Positions 46,683 through 56,611 of a stretch of DNA of 59,881 nucleotides are shown one piece after another. The translations under genes were made by a program, and so were the position numbers. The notes beneath the pieces were generated by a model, which worked only from the letters and a program-made list of their open reading frames with translations, was not told the origin of the DNA and did not search any database. This DNA comes from Nodosilinea sp. LEGE 07298 (GTDB taxonomy: Bacteria > Cyanobacteriota > Cyanobacteriia > Phormidesmidales > Phormidesmidaceae), in assembly GCF_015207265.1 (NCBI RefSeq), contig NZ_JADEXE010000007.1, forward strand, positions 1 through 59,881. Direction: 5' to 3'. Each line of letters starts with the position of its first letter. Position 1 is the first letter of the stretch.

Positions 46683-46946
46683 CTAGGCGGCTATAACCCT
46701 GTAGTTTAGGAGCGCCTGGTAGTTGGGATGGAATTTAATCAAAGTCGGCTCGAGAGCAAACATGGCTATAAATAGGTCGAGAAGATGAGCGTTAAGAGCC
46801 TGTCGTTTGAAGGAGGCGATGGAGAAACTGAGCGGTTCAGCGGGCTCGGGCACAGGGTGAGACGATTGCAGGGCAGCTTTGGCCAAATTGAGGGCCATCA
46901 CACTGGCGTTGACATGGGCATCGAGTGCAGCGGCATGAACGACTAC
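46683..46946 (-). pseudogene. Transposase C-terminal remnant (minus strand)
   Basis: On the minus strand, about 88 codons read DAHVNASVMALNLAKAALQ, FSIASFKRQALNAHLLDLFI and LEPTLIKFHPNYQALLNY, a pattern found at the C-terminus of IS4-superfamily transposases. The rest of the gene is absent. Together with IS-end-like sequence at 46644-46670 it marks a decayed insertion at the 3' end of the REC-GGDEF gene. Confidence 0.55.
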
Positions 46947-47322
46947 CTATAGCTCTGGAATTGAGCAAAGTTCGCAGAGTTACTTGCCTGCATAGCTAGC
47001 TGGGTTCCCCTCCCTAAAAGCTAGATGAAGGGCACGCTGGCCTTGAGTTGCTATGCTCATCCCATTACTGCCGATTGAGGGCAGAGCAAAACAACCTTAC
47101 CTACAGTCTCCTTGTCTTGCCTTACCTTAAGTATGACTATCATTGATTCTATTGGGCTGATTCTTGAGCTTCCCTAAACCAGCGCTGTAGATGTGGTAGT
47201 TTGCCTAGATCTGTTTATTCGGCTTCGTAACTCTGGGCTACCCCTTAGCCTGCCCCAGTGTCGGCAGCAGATTTTTAGCTTGGTTGGCTACTGTCAGCGC
47301 CCAATTCTTTAAACCTTGAGCT
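46947..47322. other. Non-coding stretch upstream of the NarL-type kinase
   Basis: About 375 bp without a credible reading frame. No clear -35/-10 pair, riboswitch or terminator was recognised; it presumably holds the promoter of the kinase gene that follows. Confidence 0.5.
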
Positions 47323-49893
47323 ATGTGCGATCATCCTGCGGCAAACCTTAATGACTGTAACGACGACGATTCTCTCTGTGAATCGGAGGATTCGCTGCTC
47401 ATAGCTAACCCTCTAGAACCCGTGGCGTTTCAGCAGCACACCCTAGGGAATCCTGAGTCGTCAGACCTCTGCGCCGCGATTGAAGGCATAAACCATGGCA
47501 TTGTCTTATGTGATCGTCATCGAACTATCACCGTCTTAAACCGGGCCGCACGCCAACTGCTAGGACTAGAGACTAGCGCCCCGACCGCTGACTATCTGAC
47601 CGCGTCGGTTGATATCTATGTTCCAGGCGATCGCACTCCGCTACCCTCCGATCGAGTTCCTCTGTGGCGGGCTCTGGCAGGGGAAAGAGTGAACGACGTA
47701 GAGCTAGCCGTTGTGCATGCCAATGGTGAGCGCTACCTAGTGCTGGCCCATGGTCAGCCTATTTTTTCTGACGACCAGAGCATCTGTGGGGCGGTGATGG
47801 GCCTGCACGATATCAGCGATCGCTACCGAAGCGAAGTGGCTCTGCGGGCCAGCAACCGAGGCCTGCGCACCCAAGCCCAACAGCGGCTTGAAGACCTCCA
47901 GGCAATCAACCAACAGCTCCAGGACGAGGTTGTCCAGCGGCAGAAAGCAGAGGTAACCCTGCGCCTGTTCTACGATTTGCCATTTTTGGGTATGGCTATT
48001 ATCGCCGCTGATACAACTACTTGGCTGCGGTTTAATGATCGCCTTTGCGAAATTCTGGGCTACAGCCGTGATGAGCTTAGTCGAGTTTCCTGGGCTGAGC
48101 TGATTCACTCCGAAGAGCAGGCCCAAGCCCAGGATCAGTTCGCGCACATGGCGACCGGCACAGTTCAAAGCTGCATTCTGGAGACTCGCCTAATTCGCAA
48201 AGACAGCCTGCTAGTTTACACCTCCATAGATATTAAAGGGGTGGTCGGGTCTGATGGTAGCCCCGATTTTTATGTCATTACCGTTAAAGACATTACCGAG
48301 CGCAAGCTGGCCGAAGCTGCCCTAATAGAAAGCGAAACTCGCTTTCGCGCCACCTTTGAACAGGCCGCGATTGGCATTGCCCACCTCGATCCAGACGGGG
48401 TACTGCTGTGGCTAAACCCAGTGCTGGGAGACATTTTGGGCACGCCTTACTCCGAACTGCTAGGAGAATCTCTCAGTGAGATGATTCACCCTGATGATCG
48501 AGCGGAGGATCGGACGTATTGCGAGGCTCTGCTGCGAGGTGATCGCCAGAGCTATAACCGCCAGCAGCGCTACATCTGCCTGGACGGTCGTCTGATCTGG
48601 GCAAATTTGACAGTGTCGCTAGTCTACGATGCAGATCAGCAGCCTCGATATCTTATTGCGGTGCTCCAAGACATCACCGTTGCCAAGGAGGATGAAGCCA
48701 CTCTCCAACAGTACGCCCACCGGCTGCAGGGGCTTCACGCCATGGATCAGGCTATTCTCACCAATTTTAAGTCTCAGGACATTGCTCAGTCGGCCTTGCT
48801 GCTGCTAGGGCAAATTTTGCGCTGCCCCCAGGGGCTGGTAGCGCTGTTTGATCGCAAGGCCGCTAGGAGCAATGTGCTGGCAACTATTGGAAACCCTTTC
48901 CCCAGCGTTGGAGAACCCGAGACAGCCTGGCCTCTAGCCGATTTTATGCTGGATCAAGAGGCAAACCCCTTTGAGGCAGTGCGGGTGCTCGATTCATTGG
49001 GGCAAGAGCAAGCATTACCAAACACACAGCAATGGGCAACCGTTGAGGGCTCTGCGATGACAGTGCCCTTGGTCAGCAGCGGCGAACTAATGGGCGAAAT
49101 TGTACTATTGTCACCCGATAAAGACCACTTTACCGATGACCATCGGGAAGTCGCCCACCAAGTGACTAACCACCTGGCGATCGCCCTTCAAAATGCACAA
49201 CTGTTTGAGCAGGTAAAACGCGATCGCACCCGCCTACAAACCCTCTCTAGTCAGCTACTCGAAGCCCAGGAAACCGAGCGGCGGTTTTTGGCCCACGAGC
49301 TCCACGACGAAATAGGTCAGGCTCTTACCGCTGTCAAGCTCAACCTGCACCGCCTTGATCGGCTAATCGCCCCCCAGCTTGACGCTCCCCTGCAAGACTG
49401 TTTAGCCATCGTCGATGGGGCGCTCCAGCAGGTGCGCAATCTCTCCCTCGATTTACGCCCCTCTATGCTCGACGATCTGGGTTTGGTGCCGGCCCTGCGC
49501 TGGTACATAAACCGCCACGCCGACCGCTCCGGTCTACAAGAAACCCTAGTCTGTGGAACCATACCCCATGGGCTACCGACGTCCGCTGAGACTGCTTGCT
49601 TTCGAATTGTGCAGGAGGCCTTGACCAATATCGCTCGCTACGCCCACGCCACCGCCGTCACCATCACCGTTGAGCAGGTCGATCAAACCCTGCATTTAAC
49701 CATTGAAGATAATGGACTTGGTTTTGACGTTGCTACCGTGGGTCGAGCTAAAAGCGAGGGCACCAGCCTAGGGTTGCTGGGCATGGAAGAACGGGGCAAA
49801 CTGATCGGCGGACATCTGACTATTTCCTCATCTCCTGGACAGGGGACCTGCATTCATCTTCAGGTACCTCTGGCAGAATTGCCCATAGACTAA
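47323..49893 (+). CDS. PAS-PAS-PAS-GAF sensor histidine kinase, NarL/HisKA_3 type
   Basis: 856 residues, no membrane segments: three PAS domains (~45-170, ~205-335, ~340-465; the second and third with PAC ends such as VKDITERKLAEAAL), a GAF (~480-630), then a HisKA_3 dimerisation domain with the phospho-His in LAHELHDEIGQALTAVKLNL (~660) and a short HATPase (NIARYAHATAVTI, IEDNGLGFD, GLLGMEERG). A soluble redox or ligand sensor is likely. It lies 97 bp upstream of a NarL/FixJ regulator on the same strand, the typical cognate arrangement. Confidence 0.93.
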   Translation: MCDHPAANLNDCNDDDSLCESEDSLLIANPLEPVAFQQHTLGNPESSDLCAAIEGINHGIVLCDRHRTITVLNRAARQLLGLETSAPTADYLTASVDIYVPGDRTPLPSDRVPLWRALAGERVNDVELAVVHANGERYLVLAHGQPIFSDDQSICGAVMGLHDISDRYRSEVALRASNRGLRTQAQQRLEDLQAINQQLQDEVVQRQKAEVTLRLFYDLPFLGMAIIAADTTTWLRFNDRLCEILGYSRDELSRVSWAELIHSEEQAQAQDQFAHMATGTVQSCILETRLIRKDSLLVYTSIDIKGVVGSDGSPDFYVITVKDITERKLAEAALIESETRFRATFEQAAIGIAHLDPDGVLLWLNPVLGDILGTPYSELLGESLSEMIHPDDRAEDRTYCEALLRGDRQSYNRQQRYICLDGRLIWANLTVSLVYDADQQPRYLIAVLQDITVAKEDEATLQQYAHRLQGLHAMDQAILTNFKSQDIAQSALLLLGQILRCPQGLVALFDRKAARSNVLATIGNPFPSVGEPETAWPLADFMLDQEANPFEAVRVLDSLGQEQALPNTQQWATVEGSAMTVPLVSSGELMGEIVLLSPDKDHFTDDHREVAHQVTNHLAIALQNAQLFEQVKRDRTRLQTLSSQLLEAQETERRFLAHELHDEIGQALTAVKLNLHRLDRLIAPQLDAPLQDCLAIVDGALQQVRNLSLDLRPSMLDDLGLVPALRWYINRHADRSGLQETLVCGTIPHGLPTSAETACFRIVQEALTNIARYAHATAVTITVEQVDQTLHLTIEDNGLGFDVATVGRAKSEGTSLGLLGMEERGKLIGGHLTISSSPGQGTCIHLQVPLAELPID

Positions 49894-49990
49894 TTTGACC
49901 AGGAGAACCGCTTAACCTTCACGGAATGTCACTGCGTGGGAAAACACTCACAATGCTCAACGTACCGTCTTACAACCCCAAAGGCTCTGT

Positions 49991-50641
49991 ATGTCACCCA
50001 TTCAGCTCGTGATTGCCGATAACCATACCCTTGTCCGAGCGGGGTTTCGATCGCTTGTCGAAGACCTCGACGGGGTCGAGGTGTTGGGCGAGGCCGAAAA
50101 CGGCCGCGAAGCGCTACAGCTGGTGGAAACCCTCAAACCCCAGATTGTGCTAATGGATATTGCCATGCCCGAGATGAACGGGCTGGAGGCCACTGCCCGC
50201 ATTGCCCGCGAGTTCCCTAAGGTACGGGTGCTAATTCTCTCGATGCACGCCAACGAAGAGTACGTCTATCAGGCGCTGCGATCGGGGGCCAGCGGTTACC
50301 TACTTAAAGACAGCGGCACCGAAGAACTAGATCTGGCCCTGCGGGCGATCGCTCGGGGAGAAACCTATCTCTGCCCCGCTGTCTCTAAGTATGTTATTAG
50401 CGACTACGTGCGCCGCCTGGGCCAAGACCAAAACCCCCTCGACCAGATCACCCCCCGCCAGCGCGAAATTCTTCAGCTGATCGCCGAGGGCAAAAGCACC
50501 AAAGATATTGCCGACATGCTCTACATCAGCACCAAAACCGTCGAAACCCACCGCACCCAGCTAATGGATCGCCTAGATATTCACGATATTGCCGGGCTGG
50601 TGCGCTACGCCATTCGCACGGGGCTGGTGGTGTTGGAGTAG
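49991..50641 (+). CDS. NarL/FixJ-family response regulator
   Basis: 216 residues: receiver (QLVIADNHTLVRAGFRSL, phospho-Asp about residue 55 in LMDIAMPEMNG, Thr/Ser region LILSMHANEEY, Lys in LLKDSG) and a LuxR-type HTH (ITPRQREILQLIAEGKSTKDIADML then KTVETHRTQLMDRLDI). Transcription factor activated by the upstream HisKA_3 kinase. Targets are not evident from the window. Confidence 0.95.
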   Translation: MSPIQLVIADNHTLVRAGFRSLVEDLDGVEVLGEAENGREALQLVETLKPQIVLMDIAMPEMNGLEATARIAREFPKVRVLILSMHANEEYVYQALRSGASGYLLKDSGTEELDLALRAIARGETYLCPAVSKYVISDYVRRLGQDQNPLDQITPRQREILQLIAEGKSTKDIADMLYISTKTVETHRTQLMDRLDIHDIAGLVRYAIRTGLVVLE

Positions 50642-50771
50642 GCAAAACTCAGGCGGCAAAAACCTTAAACTCAGGGATTTGCTGATGGGGCAATGGGGCT
50701 GCGATCGCTACGGTTGAATCAGCTGTTAGATGCCCCGATGCGTCTGAAGTGTTGTTCCCTGAGGACTGACG

Positions 50772-51245
50772 ATGAAACTCAGCAATTCTGCCCCAAACAG
50801 CAGCGACAACCTGCTGTCTCGCATGGCCCCAGAGATAGCCGTGACCTTTAGCCCTGCGCAGGTTCAGGCGTTGCAGGTAGCGCTAACGCCGCGCCGCCAC
50901 CCGGTCAATATTCGGCTATCGCTGCCCCTGGGCATTACTCGGGTCTACCTGGTGGTGCTGGCTGGCACCGAACTGCGATCGCCCGATCGCCTTCGTCAGT
51001 CAGCGGTGCAGCATCCTCTGTGGACGCCGATGAATCTGCTGGTGATGGCGGGCACCACAGGGTTGGGCATTTTGGCGCTGCTGGCGATGATGCAGATCAC
51101 CAATACCGACTTGTCTCAGGTGTTTAACCCCAGGGCGGCCCCAGCGGGCATTCCCTTTAAAGCCGACCGCAGCAGTTGCGAAGAGAGTGGTCGCACCTGG
51201 CGAGAGGGCAGCTGCCTCGATTTTGGCCACGACCCCACCTTTTAA
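50772..51245 (+). CDS. Hypothetical single-helix membrane protein
   Basis: 157 residues, not recognised. N-terminal ~80 residues form a soluble domain (FSPAQVQALQVALTPRRHPV, LSLPLGITRVYLVVLAG), followed by a membrane helix (LLVMAGTTGLGILALLAMMQI, ~94-114) and a short tail with two cysteines (SCEESGRTW, SCLDF). It resembles small proteins found next to signalling genes in cyanobacteria, but I cannot name a family. ATG with GAGGACTGACG upstream. Confidence 0.65.
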   Translation: MKLSNSAPNSSDNLLSRMAPEIAVTFSPAQVQALQVALTPRRHPVNIRLSLPLGITRVYLVVLAGTELRSPDRLRQSAVQHPLWTPMNLLVMAGTTGLGILALLAMMQITNTDLSQVFNPRAAPAGIPFKADRSSCEESGRTWREGSCLDFGHDPTF

Positions 51246-51402
51246 GGGGAGCACCCAGCAGCAGAGGCACCAAATGGGTAAATTGACGGCAAAATCAGAC
51301 TTTTCTCAATGCGGAACCAGGGTTTAATTACGTACCGTAGATCCATAAATTGGCATCAAAAATGGCCAACTGTCAGGAGCATAGAGAGGTTAAGAAGCAG
51401 CT

Positions 51403-53208
51403 ATGAACCATACCTGCGCTGATGACGTTGAACCGTGCGCCGCCTATCTAGAATCGGCCTTTGAACCACGCTGCCCGCTGTCGGCATCGAAGGTGAGCCA
51501 GCTGGGGCTAGAGGAAAACAGCGATCGCAACCCCCTGGCAGCGGCCTTTAGCTCGCTGCAGCGCATTCATCAGTCTTTAGATCTAGACGTGGTGCTGCCA
51601 ACAACGGTCTCTGAAGTGCGGCAGCTATTGCAGGTAGAGCGGGTGTTTTTGTTTCGCTTTGAGCCCGACTGGAGCGGAGTAGTAGTGGTCGAAGACTGTG
51701 CCCCCGGCTGTCTGCCGCTGCAAGGTCAACGGGTCTACGACGAGTGCTTCGCCGAGAAGTGGGTTAGCGCCTACGCTCAGGGCCGAGTTCAGGCGGTGGG
51801 CGATGTGGATCAGGCGGAGTTGACGCCCTGCCACCGAGATTTGCTCAGAGGTCTGGGGGTGCGGGCCAATTTAGTGATGCCGCTACTGACCCAGGGTCGC
51901 CTCTGGGGTCTGCTGGTGGCCCAGCACTGTTCTGCCCCGCGCCCCTGGCAGCTGACGGAGGTGCAGATGATGCAGCAGCTGGCGGTGCAGGTAGGCCTGG
52001 CCATTCAGCAGTCAGAGCTGTACCAACAGATGCAGGCTAAGCTGACCACCCACCAGCAGACGGAGGCCCATCTGTTGCAGCAGGCCCAGCGATCGCGCGA
52101 TCGCCACCTGGAGAGTATAGGCACCCTGGCCGGGGGCATGGCCCACGAGCTCAGCGACATTCTCACCCCAATTATGCTGGCGGAGGAAATGCTCAGGCAG
52201 CCCGCCCTCGACAGTGAGCAGCAGCAGCAGTGGCTCAACCGCATTCACACCAGCGCTCACCGGGGCGTCAGCCTAGTTGATCAGGTGCTCTCCTTTGCCA
52301 AGGGGATGAGCGGTCAGCGGGGCGAAATTCAGCTAGCCTACCTGCTGGGGGAGATGGTGCAAACCCTGCAAGAGATTCGCCCCGAGGGCATTGCGGTGAC
52401 CTCACGGCTGCGACAGCCTCATCTCTGGACGGTGGATGCCAACGCGCCTCAACTGCACCAGGTGTTTATGAACCTCTGCCTCAATGGCTTTGAGTCTATG
52501 GCTCCGGGCGGTACCCTGCACATTGAGGCGCGCAATGTCTGGTGGCGGGGGGCGCTCGACCATCCCCAAACAACGTCAGGCCCCTACGTGGTGGTGACGG
52601 TTACCGACACAGGTACGGGCATGACAGCAGCGGTGTGCGATCGCAGCTGCGACCCGTTTTTTACCTCCCGCGCCACAGCGGGCCATACCGGGTTGGGGCT
52701 TTCCACCGCCCAGGGATTGGTGAAGGGCCACGGCGGCTGGCTCAAAACTGATAGCAAGCCCGGCAACGGCACCACCGTTGAGGTCTATCTACCGGCGATC
52801 GTTGAGTCCGCAGCGTTGATCTTAGGTCTGGTGTCAGTGCCCACCGGGCTAGAAGGCGGCAACGCCCTGGTACTCCTAGTGATGGCCGATGATCCTACCC
52901 GCGAGCTGCACCGCACCCTGCTAGAGGGCTACGGCTACCGGGTGCTGGTGGCAGAGGAGGGGGCCGATGCGATCGCCTTATTTATTCAGCATCAGGCTGA
53001 GCTGAGGGCGGTGGTCTTAGACCTGGCCCTGCCCACCTTTAACGGTATGGCCATGCTGCTCCGTATGCACTACATTTTACCAACGCTACCCCTGATAGCC
53101 TTAGGCCATAGCGACCTCACAGAAGTTGCAGTAACTACCCTAGACTCACCTGATGGCGCGGCTTTGCTGGATACCTTGGCCCAAGTAGGCTCCTTGCCTC
53201 GGACTTAA
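51403..53208 (+). CDS. GAF sensor histidine kinase with C-terminal receiver
   Basis: 601 residues: GAF (~50-205; phytochrome-style RVFLFRFEPDWSGVVVVED), a coiled segment, a HisKA-like helix pair with His in LAGGMAHELSDILTPIMLAEEM, a HATPase (MNLCLNGFESM, VTDTGTGM, GHTGLGLSTAQGLVKGHGG) and a C-terminal receiver with Asp in VVLDLALPTFNG. The receiver is degenerate at the N-terminal acidic pair (LLVMADDP) and lacks an obvious conserved Lys, so its phosphorylation is uncertain. The H-box style is that of soluble hybrid kinases (NtrB-like). No cognate regulator is adjacent. Confidence 0.88.
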   Translation: MNHTCADDVEPCAAYLESAFEPRCPLSASKVSQLGLEENSDRNPLAAAFSSLQRIHQSLDLDVVLPTTVSEVRQLLQVERVFLFRFEPDWSGVVVVEDCAPGCLPLQGQRVYDECFAEKWVSAYAQGRVQAVGDVDQAELTPCHRDLLRGLGVRANLVMPLLTQGRLWGLLVAQHCSAPRPWQLTEVQMMQQLAVQVGLAIQQSELYQQMQAKLTTHQQTEAHLLQQAQRSRDRHLESIGTLAGGMAHELSDILTPIMLAEEMLRQPALDSEQQQQWLNRIHTSAHRGVSLVDQVLSFAKGMSGQRGEIQLAYLLGEMVQTLQEIRPEGIAVTSRLRQPHLWTVDANAPQLHQVFMNLCLNGFESMAPGGTLHIEARNVWWRGALDHPQTTSGPYVVVTVTDTGTGMTAAVCDRSCDPFFTSRATAGHTGLGLSTAQGLVKGHGGWLKTDSKPGNGTTVEVYLPAIVESAALILGLVSVPTGLEGGNALVLLVMADDPTRELHRTLLEGYGYRVLVAEEGADAIALFIQHQAELRAVVLDLALPTFNGMAMLLRMHYILPTLPLIALGHSDLTEVAVTTLDSPDGAALLDTLAQVGSLPRT

Positions 53209-53415
53209 CTCAGCAATAATCTGCCCCAGACTCAGGCTTTTCCTGATGAGTAAAGCCACCTTTCCTAACTAATCTAGAACTGTTTAAGAGGTGTGTTGCC
53301 GGGGTAAGCCAAGGCTGGGTTCACCAATAGGCTGTATCTTGCTCTGTTTTTTTCCGCCCTTGCTTCACCGGGTTGCAGACATCATTCCCCCCGTACACCT
53401 AATTTTTTTAAGACA

Positions 53416-55398
53416 ATGGCACAGTCTCTCACCACTGCCTATCAGCACATCCCCGTCGTGCCCCCAACTGAGTCCACGACGGCTCAGCTCACCATGATCA
53501 CCACTCCTAGCCAGTCCCTACGCCAGTGTGTCGCCGAGTTCAGTGTCTACCTTCAGCGCTGCTCAACCCTGTCTGACCTTTTGCAAACCGCAATGACCAA
53601 AATTTGTGAGGCAATCGCCGCCGATGTGGTGGCGGTGAGCCACCGGTGGTCTAATGATGATAATTGCCTGCTAGCTATAGCCTATAGCCAAGGCCCTACT
53701 CCTGAGATATGTCCTCGCTATTTTCGCTGGGCGGGCCTGACTGGCCTAGAGCACTCCCAGTGTCTCAACGCTACCGCCTTACAGCAGATGCCTACTGCTC
53801 TGGAGCAGAGTTTACAGCTTCAGCACATGGACAATGGGTGGATCGTTCCCTTGTGGTACAACGAGCAGCTCTGGGGGCACTTGATGGGGTTTTGGCAATC
53901 GCGCTTTGCCCCCAGGCCGGTAGACATCATGGCTCATCTAGAACAGATGGCGGCTCAGCTGATGGTGGGCGTCAAATTCATGAATCTCCAGCGTCAGATT
54001 AACTACAGCCAAGGCCAGCAGCGGCGGCTAGAGCAGTTGCTCCATCACCTTCAGCTGCACGACCCGCTGACCGGGCTGCCCAACCGCAGGCACCTTTTGC
54101 AAGAGCTCACCCAGGCGCTGTCCGCCGAGTCAACTTCCCAATTGACCGGGGTTGTGCTGGTGAATGTCGATCGGTTTCAGGCGATTAACGACAGCTTGGG
54201 TCACGAGGCCGGCGATCAGCTGCTGCTAGAGATTAGCTTCCGGTTAGCCCAGGCCCTAAAACCTATCCACGCTTTGGCTCACTGGGGCGAAGACACCTTT
54301 GCCATTGTGCTGCGGCAGCTGCCTGACTCAGATAGTTTGGCGGCGATCGCCGCCAAACTACGCCACCAAATTGAACGTCCTTACGACTGCAACCATACCG
54401 AGGTCTTTCTCACTTGCTGCATGGGTATTTCCCTAAGTCACTCTGCCCACACCACCCCTGAAGCGCTGCTGCAAGAAGCTGACACTGCGCTGCACCAGGC
54501 TAAGAGCCAGGGACAGGGGCGAATTTTGAGCTTTCAGCCCGATATGCACGATCAGGTGGTGGCCCGGCTTCAGCTCGAAATCGATCTGCGCAAAGCCATC
54601 CAGCGCCAGGAGTTTTTGCTTTACTACCAGCCCATTGTGACCCTGAGAGACAAGACGCTGGTGGGCTTTGAGGCCCTGGTGCGTTGGCAACACCCCACCC
54701 TGGGACTAATTTCTCCAGCAGAGTTTATCCCCTTGGCTGAAGAAACTGGGCTGATTGTAGCCATCGATCAATGGTGTCTGCAAACAGCCTGCGAGCAGAT
54801 GCGCCAGTGGCAGCAGCGGTGGCCCAACTTACCGCCTCTGACGATTAGCGTCAATCTCTCCAGCCATAACTTTTCTCAGCCCAATTTGGTCAAGCATATC
54901 CAGACTTGTCTAGAGACGGCTGAGGTTGCTCCCGATCGCCTCAAGCTCGAAATTACCGAAAGCGTTTTAATTGTTGACACCGGCTTGACCACCGCTATTT
55001 TGACTGAGCTTCAGCAGCTCGGCCTTCAAGTCAGCATGGATGACTTTGGCACGGGCTACTCATCGCTCAACTATTTGCACCAATTCAAGTTCAACACCCT
55101 CAAGGTCGATCAGTCGTTTATTGCTCTGCTAGAAGCCGGTACCGAAAAAACGGCGATCGTTCAGGCGATTATTACCCTGGCCCATGCCCTGGGTATGGAT
55201 GTAGTGGCCGAAGGGGTAGAAACCTCAGCACAACACGATTTATTGGTAGCTATGTATTGCGAGTATGGCCAGGGCTATTTATTTGACAGGCCGCTAACTT
55301 CAGACGACGCCACCAGCACAATTGAGCAGCAAATTTTCGGCTCTGCGGGATTCACTATGCTGGGAAGCCACTCAAATTCACCAAAGCCCTTGCCCTGA
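53416..55398 (+). CDS. GAF-GGDEF-EAL protein, probable c-di-GMP phosphodiesterase
   Basis: 660 residues: GAF (~35-195), GGDEF (~220-375) and EAL (~385-645). The GGDEF active site is degenerate (WGEDTF at 290-295), so cyclase activity is unlikely; a GTP-binding regulatory role is common in such domains. The EAL domain looks active: E419 in VGFEALVRW, SVNLSSHNF, LEITES, MDDFGTGYSSLNYL, LKVDQSF, VAEGVET and GQGYLFDRPL. It would lower c-di-GMP. Start ATG 53416; N-terminal ~30 residues are poorly conserved in type, so the exact start is open. Confidence 0.92.
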   Translation: MAQSLTTAYQHIPVVPPTESTTAQLTMITTPSQSLRQCVAEFSVYLQRCSTLSDLLQTAMTKICEAIAADVVAVSHRWSNDDNCLLAIAYSQGPTPEICPRYFRWAGLTGLEHSQCLNATALQQMPTALEQSLQLQHMDNGWIVPLWYNEQLWGHLMGFWQSRFAPRPVDIMAHLEQMAAQLMVGVKFMNLQRQINYSQGQQRRLEQLLHHLQLHDPLTGLPNRRHLLQELTQALSAESTSQLTGVVLVNVDRFQAINDSLGHEAGDQLLLEISFRLAQALKPIHALAHWGEDTFAIVLRQLPDSDSLAAIAAKLRHQIERPYDCNHTEVFLTCCMGISLSHSAHTTPEALLQEADTALHQAKSQGQGRILSFQPDMHDQVVARLQLEIDLRKAIQRQEFLLYYQPIVTLRDKTLVGFEALVRWQHPTLGLISPAEFIPLAEETGLIVAIDQWCLQTACEQMRQWQQRWPNLPPLTISVNLSSHNFSQPNLVKHIQTCLETAEVAPDRLKLEITESVLIVDTGLTTAILTELQQLGLQVSMDDFGTGYSSLNYLHQFKFNTLKVDQSFIALLEAGTEKTAIVQAIITLAHALGMDVVAEGVETSAQHDLLVAMYCEYGQGYLFDRPLTSDDATSTIEQQIFGSAGFTMLGSHSNSPKPLP

Positions 55399-55697
55399 AA
55401 GGCTTTCAGGTATTTATGAGCAAGGGCTAGCATACTAGATCCGGTAGAGCCAAATTTTCTAGGACAAACCTCAGAAACAACACTCCGGACAGTTTTTGGG
55501 AGCCAACGGCAGAATGGGAGTTTCAGCCCTCTTCCACAGTGGTCTAGTCAACGAGAGATCAGGGGTTTCAGCGCTTGCCCAGACAAATGTCCGGACTATT
55601 GCAGAAAGTTAATTTAATTAAGAATAAGCGGTCATTCCTCATTCCTGTCTGAGTTTGTGCGTAAGACATGAATTATTTCGCTAAGTAGGCCGTCTTA
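55399..55697. other. Non-coding stretch with IS-end-like fragments
   Basis: No credible gene. ACAACACTCCGGACAG...GGGAGCC at 55477-55504 resembles 46644-46670, and TGTCCGGACTATTGC near 55590 may be an opposite end. GTTTGTGCGTAA near 55653 recurs near 38656. These look like decayed IS ends flanking the intact IS5-family insertion. Confidence 0.4.
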
Positions 55698-56608
55698 GAG
55701 GGTGTTTGAAAAGTCCGATGGGGTCAAAAATCATGCTAATCGCTTGACCATAATACGGATCATGGCGAGGTAGATTAGAGTTTCTGAGGTTTCCGGTAGC
55801 CGTTCGTAATCTCGTGCCAACCGTCGGCACCCCATCAACCAGCCAAACGTGCGCTCGACCACCCAGCGTTTCTTCAGCAGGACAAACCCTTTCGTCTGCT
55901 GCGGTCGTAAGACGACCTCAACGATCCAGCGGCAGGTATCCATCACCCACATCATGAAGTCAGGGCCGTCAAAGCCACCATCGGCCCAAATCAGAGTGAG
56001 CCAGGCGATGGACACTCCCATTTCCTTTACCCGAGCGAGCACCTGCTTGCCACCTTTCCGTTCGGGCACACTGGCCGCGGTGCCCAGCACTCGCAACACC
56101 AGTCCCAGCGTATCGACGGTCATGAACCGTTTGCGGCCTTTAATTTTTTTGCCCGCATCGTAGCCCACGGCCTCATGCACGAATGCTGCGCTTTTCACGC
56201 TTTGGCTATCGATGACCGCCTCTGACGGCTGGGCACGACGGTCTTGCTCGATGCGCACCCATTCCCGGAGATGGTCATGAATGACAATCCAAGTGCCATC
56301 TTTACGCCAATTGCGGAAATAGGTGTAGACCGTTGACCACGGCGGTAGGTCGCCTGGTAACGCCCGCCATTGCACTCCCTCGACCAGTAAATACATGATG
56401 GCGTTGAGAATCTCCCACAAATCAACGCTCCGAGGTCGTCCTCCCGGCTTGGCGGCAGGCAGTAAATCACTCAGCAGTTCGTACTGGTCTCGGGTTAAGT
56501 TGCTGGGGTAGTCTTTACTCATAGTCTCACTCCGGCGTTGCTGACATCTATCTGCAACCTATACGGAGTGAGCTTTTTTACTCAAGCCCTAACTTTTCAA
56601 ACACCCTC
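55698..56608 (-). mobile_element. IS5-family insertion sequence, intact
   Basis: 911 bp with perfect 17-bp terminal inverted repeats (GAGGGTGTTTGAAAAGT at 55698-55714 and its complement at 56592-56608) and a 3-bp target duplication TTA (55695-55697, 56609-56611). One uninterrupted transposase gene on the minus strand. The intact ends, duplication and gene suggest a recent, potentially active copy. Confidence 0.92.
55731..56522 (-). CDS. IS5-family transposase
   Basis: 263 residues, full length. N-terminal DNA-binding region of the IS5 group (LTRDQYELLSDLLPAAKPGGRPRSVDL, MYLLVEGVQWRALP) followed by the DDE catalytic core: SEAVIDSQSVKSA with the first Asp, IWADGGFDG with the second, and the C-terminal KRWVVERTFGWLMGCRRLARDYE with the catalytic Glu in VVERTFGW. 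No stop codons or shifts. Single-frame form, unlike IS5 subgroups that need a frameshift. Confidence 0.95.
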   Translation of the reverse strand: MSKDYPSNLTRDQYELLSDLLPAAKPGGRPRSVDLWEILNAIMYLLVEGVQWRALPGDLPPWSTVYTYFRNWRKDGTWIVIHDHLREWVRIEQDRRAQPSEAVIDSQSVKSAAFVHEAVGYDAGKKIKGRKRFMTVDTLGLVLRVLGTAASVPERKGGKQVLARVKEMGVSIAWLTLIWADGGFDGPDFMMWVMDTCRWIVEVVLRPQQTKGFVLLKKRWVVERTFGWLMGCRRLARDYERLPETSETLIYLAMIRIMVKRLA

Positions 56609-56611
56609 TTA

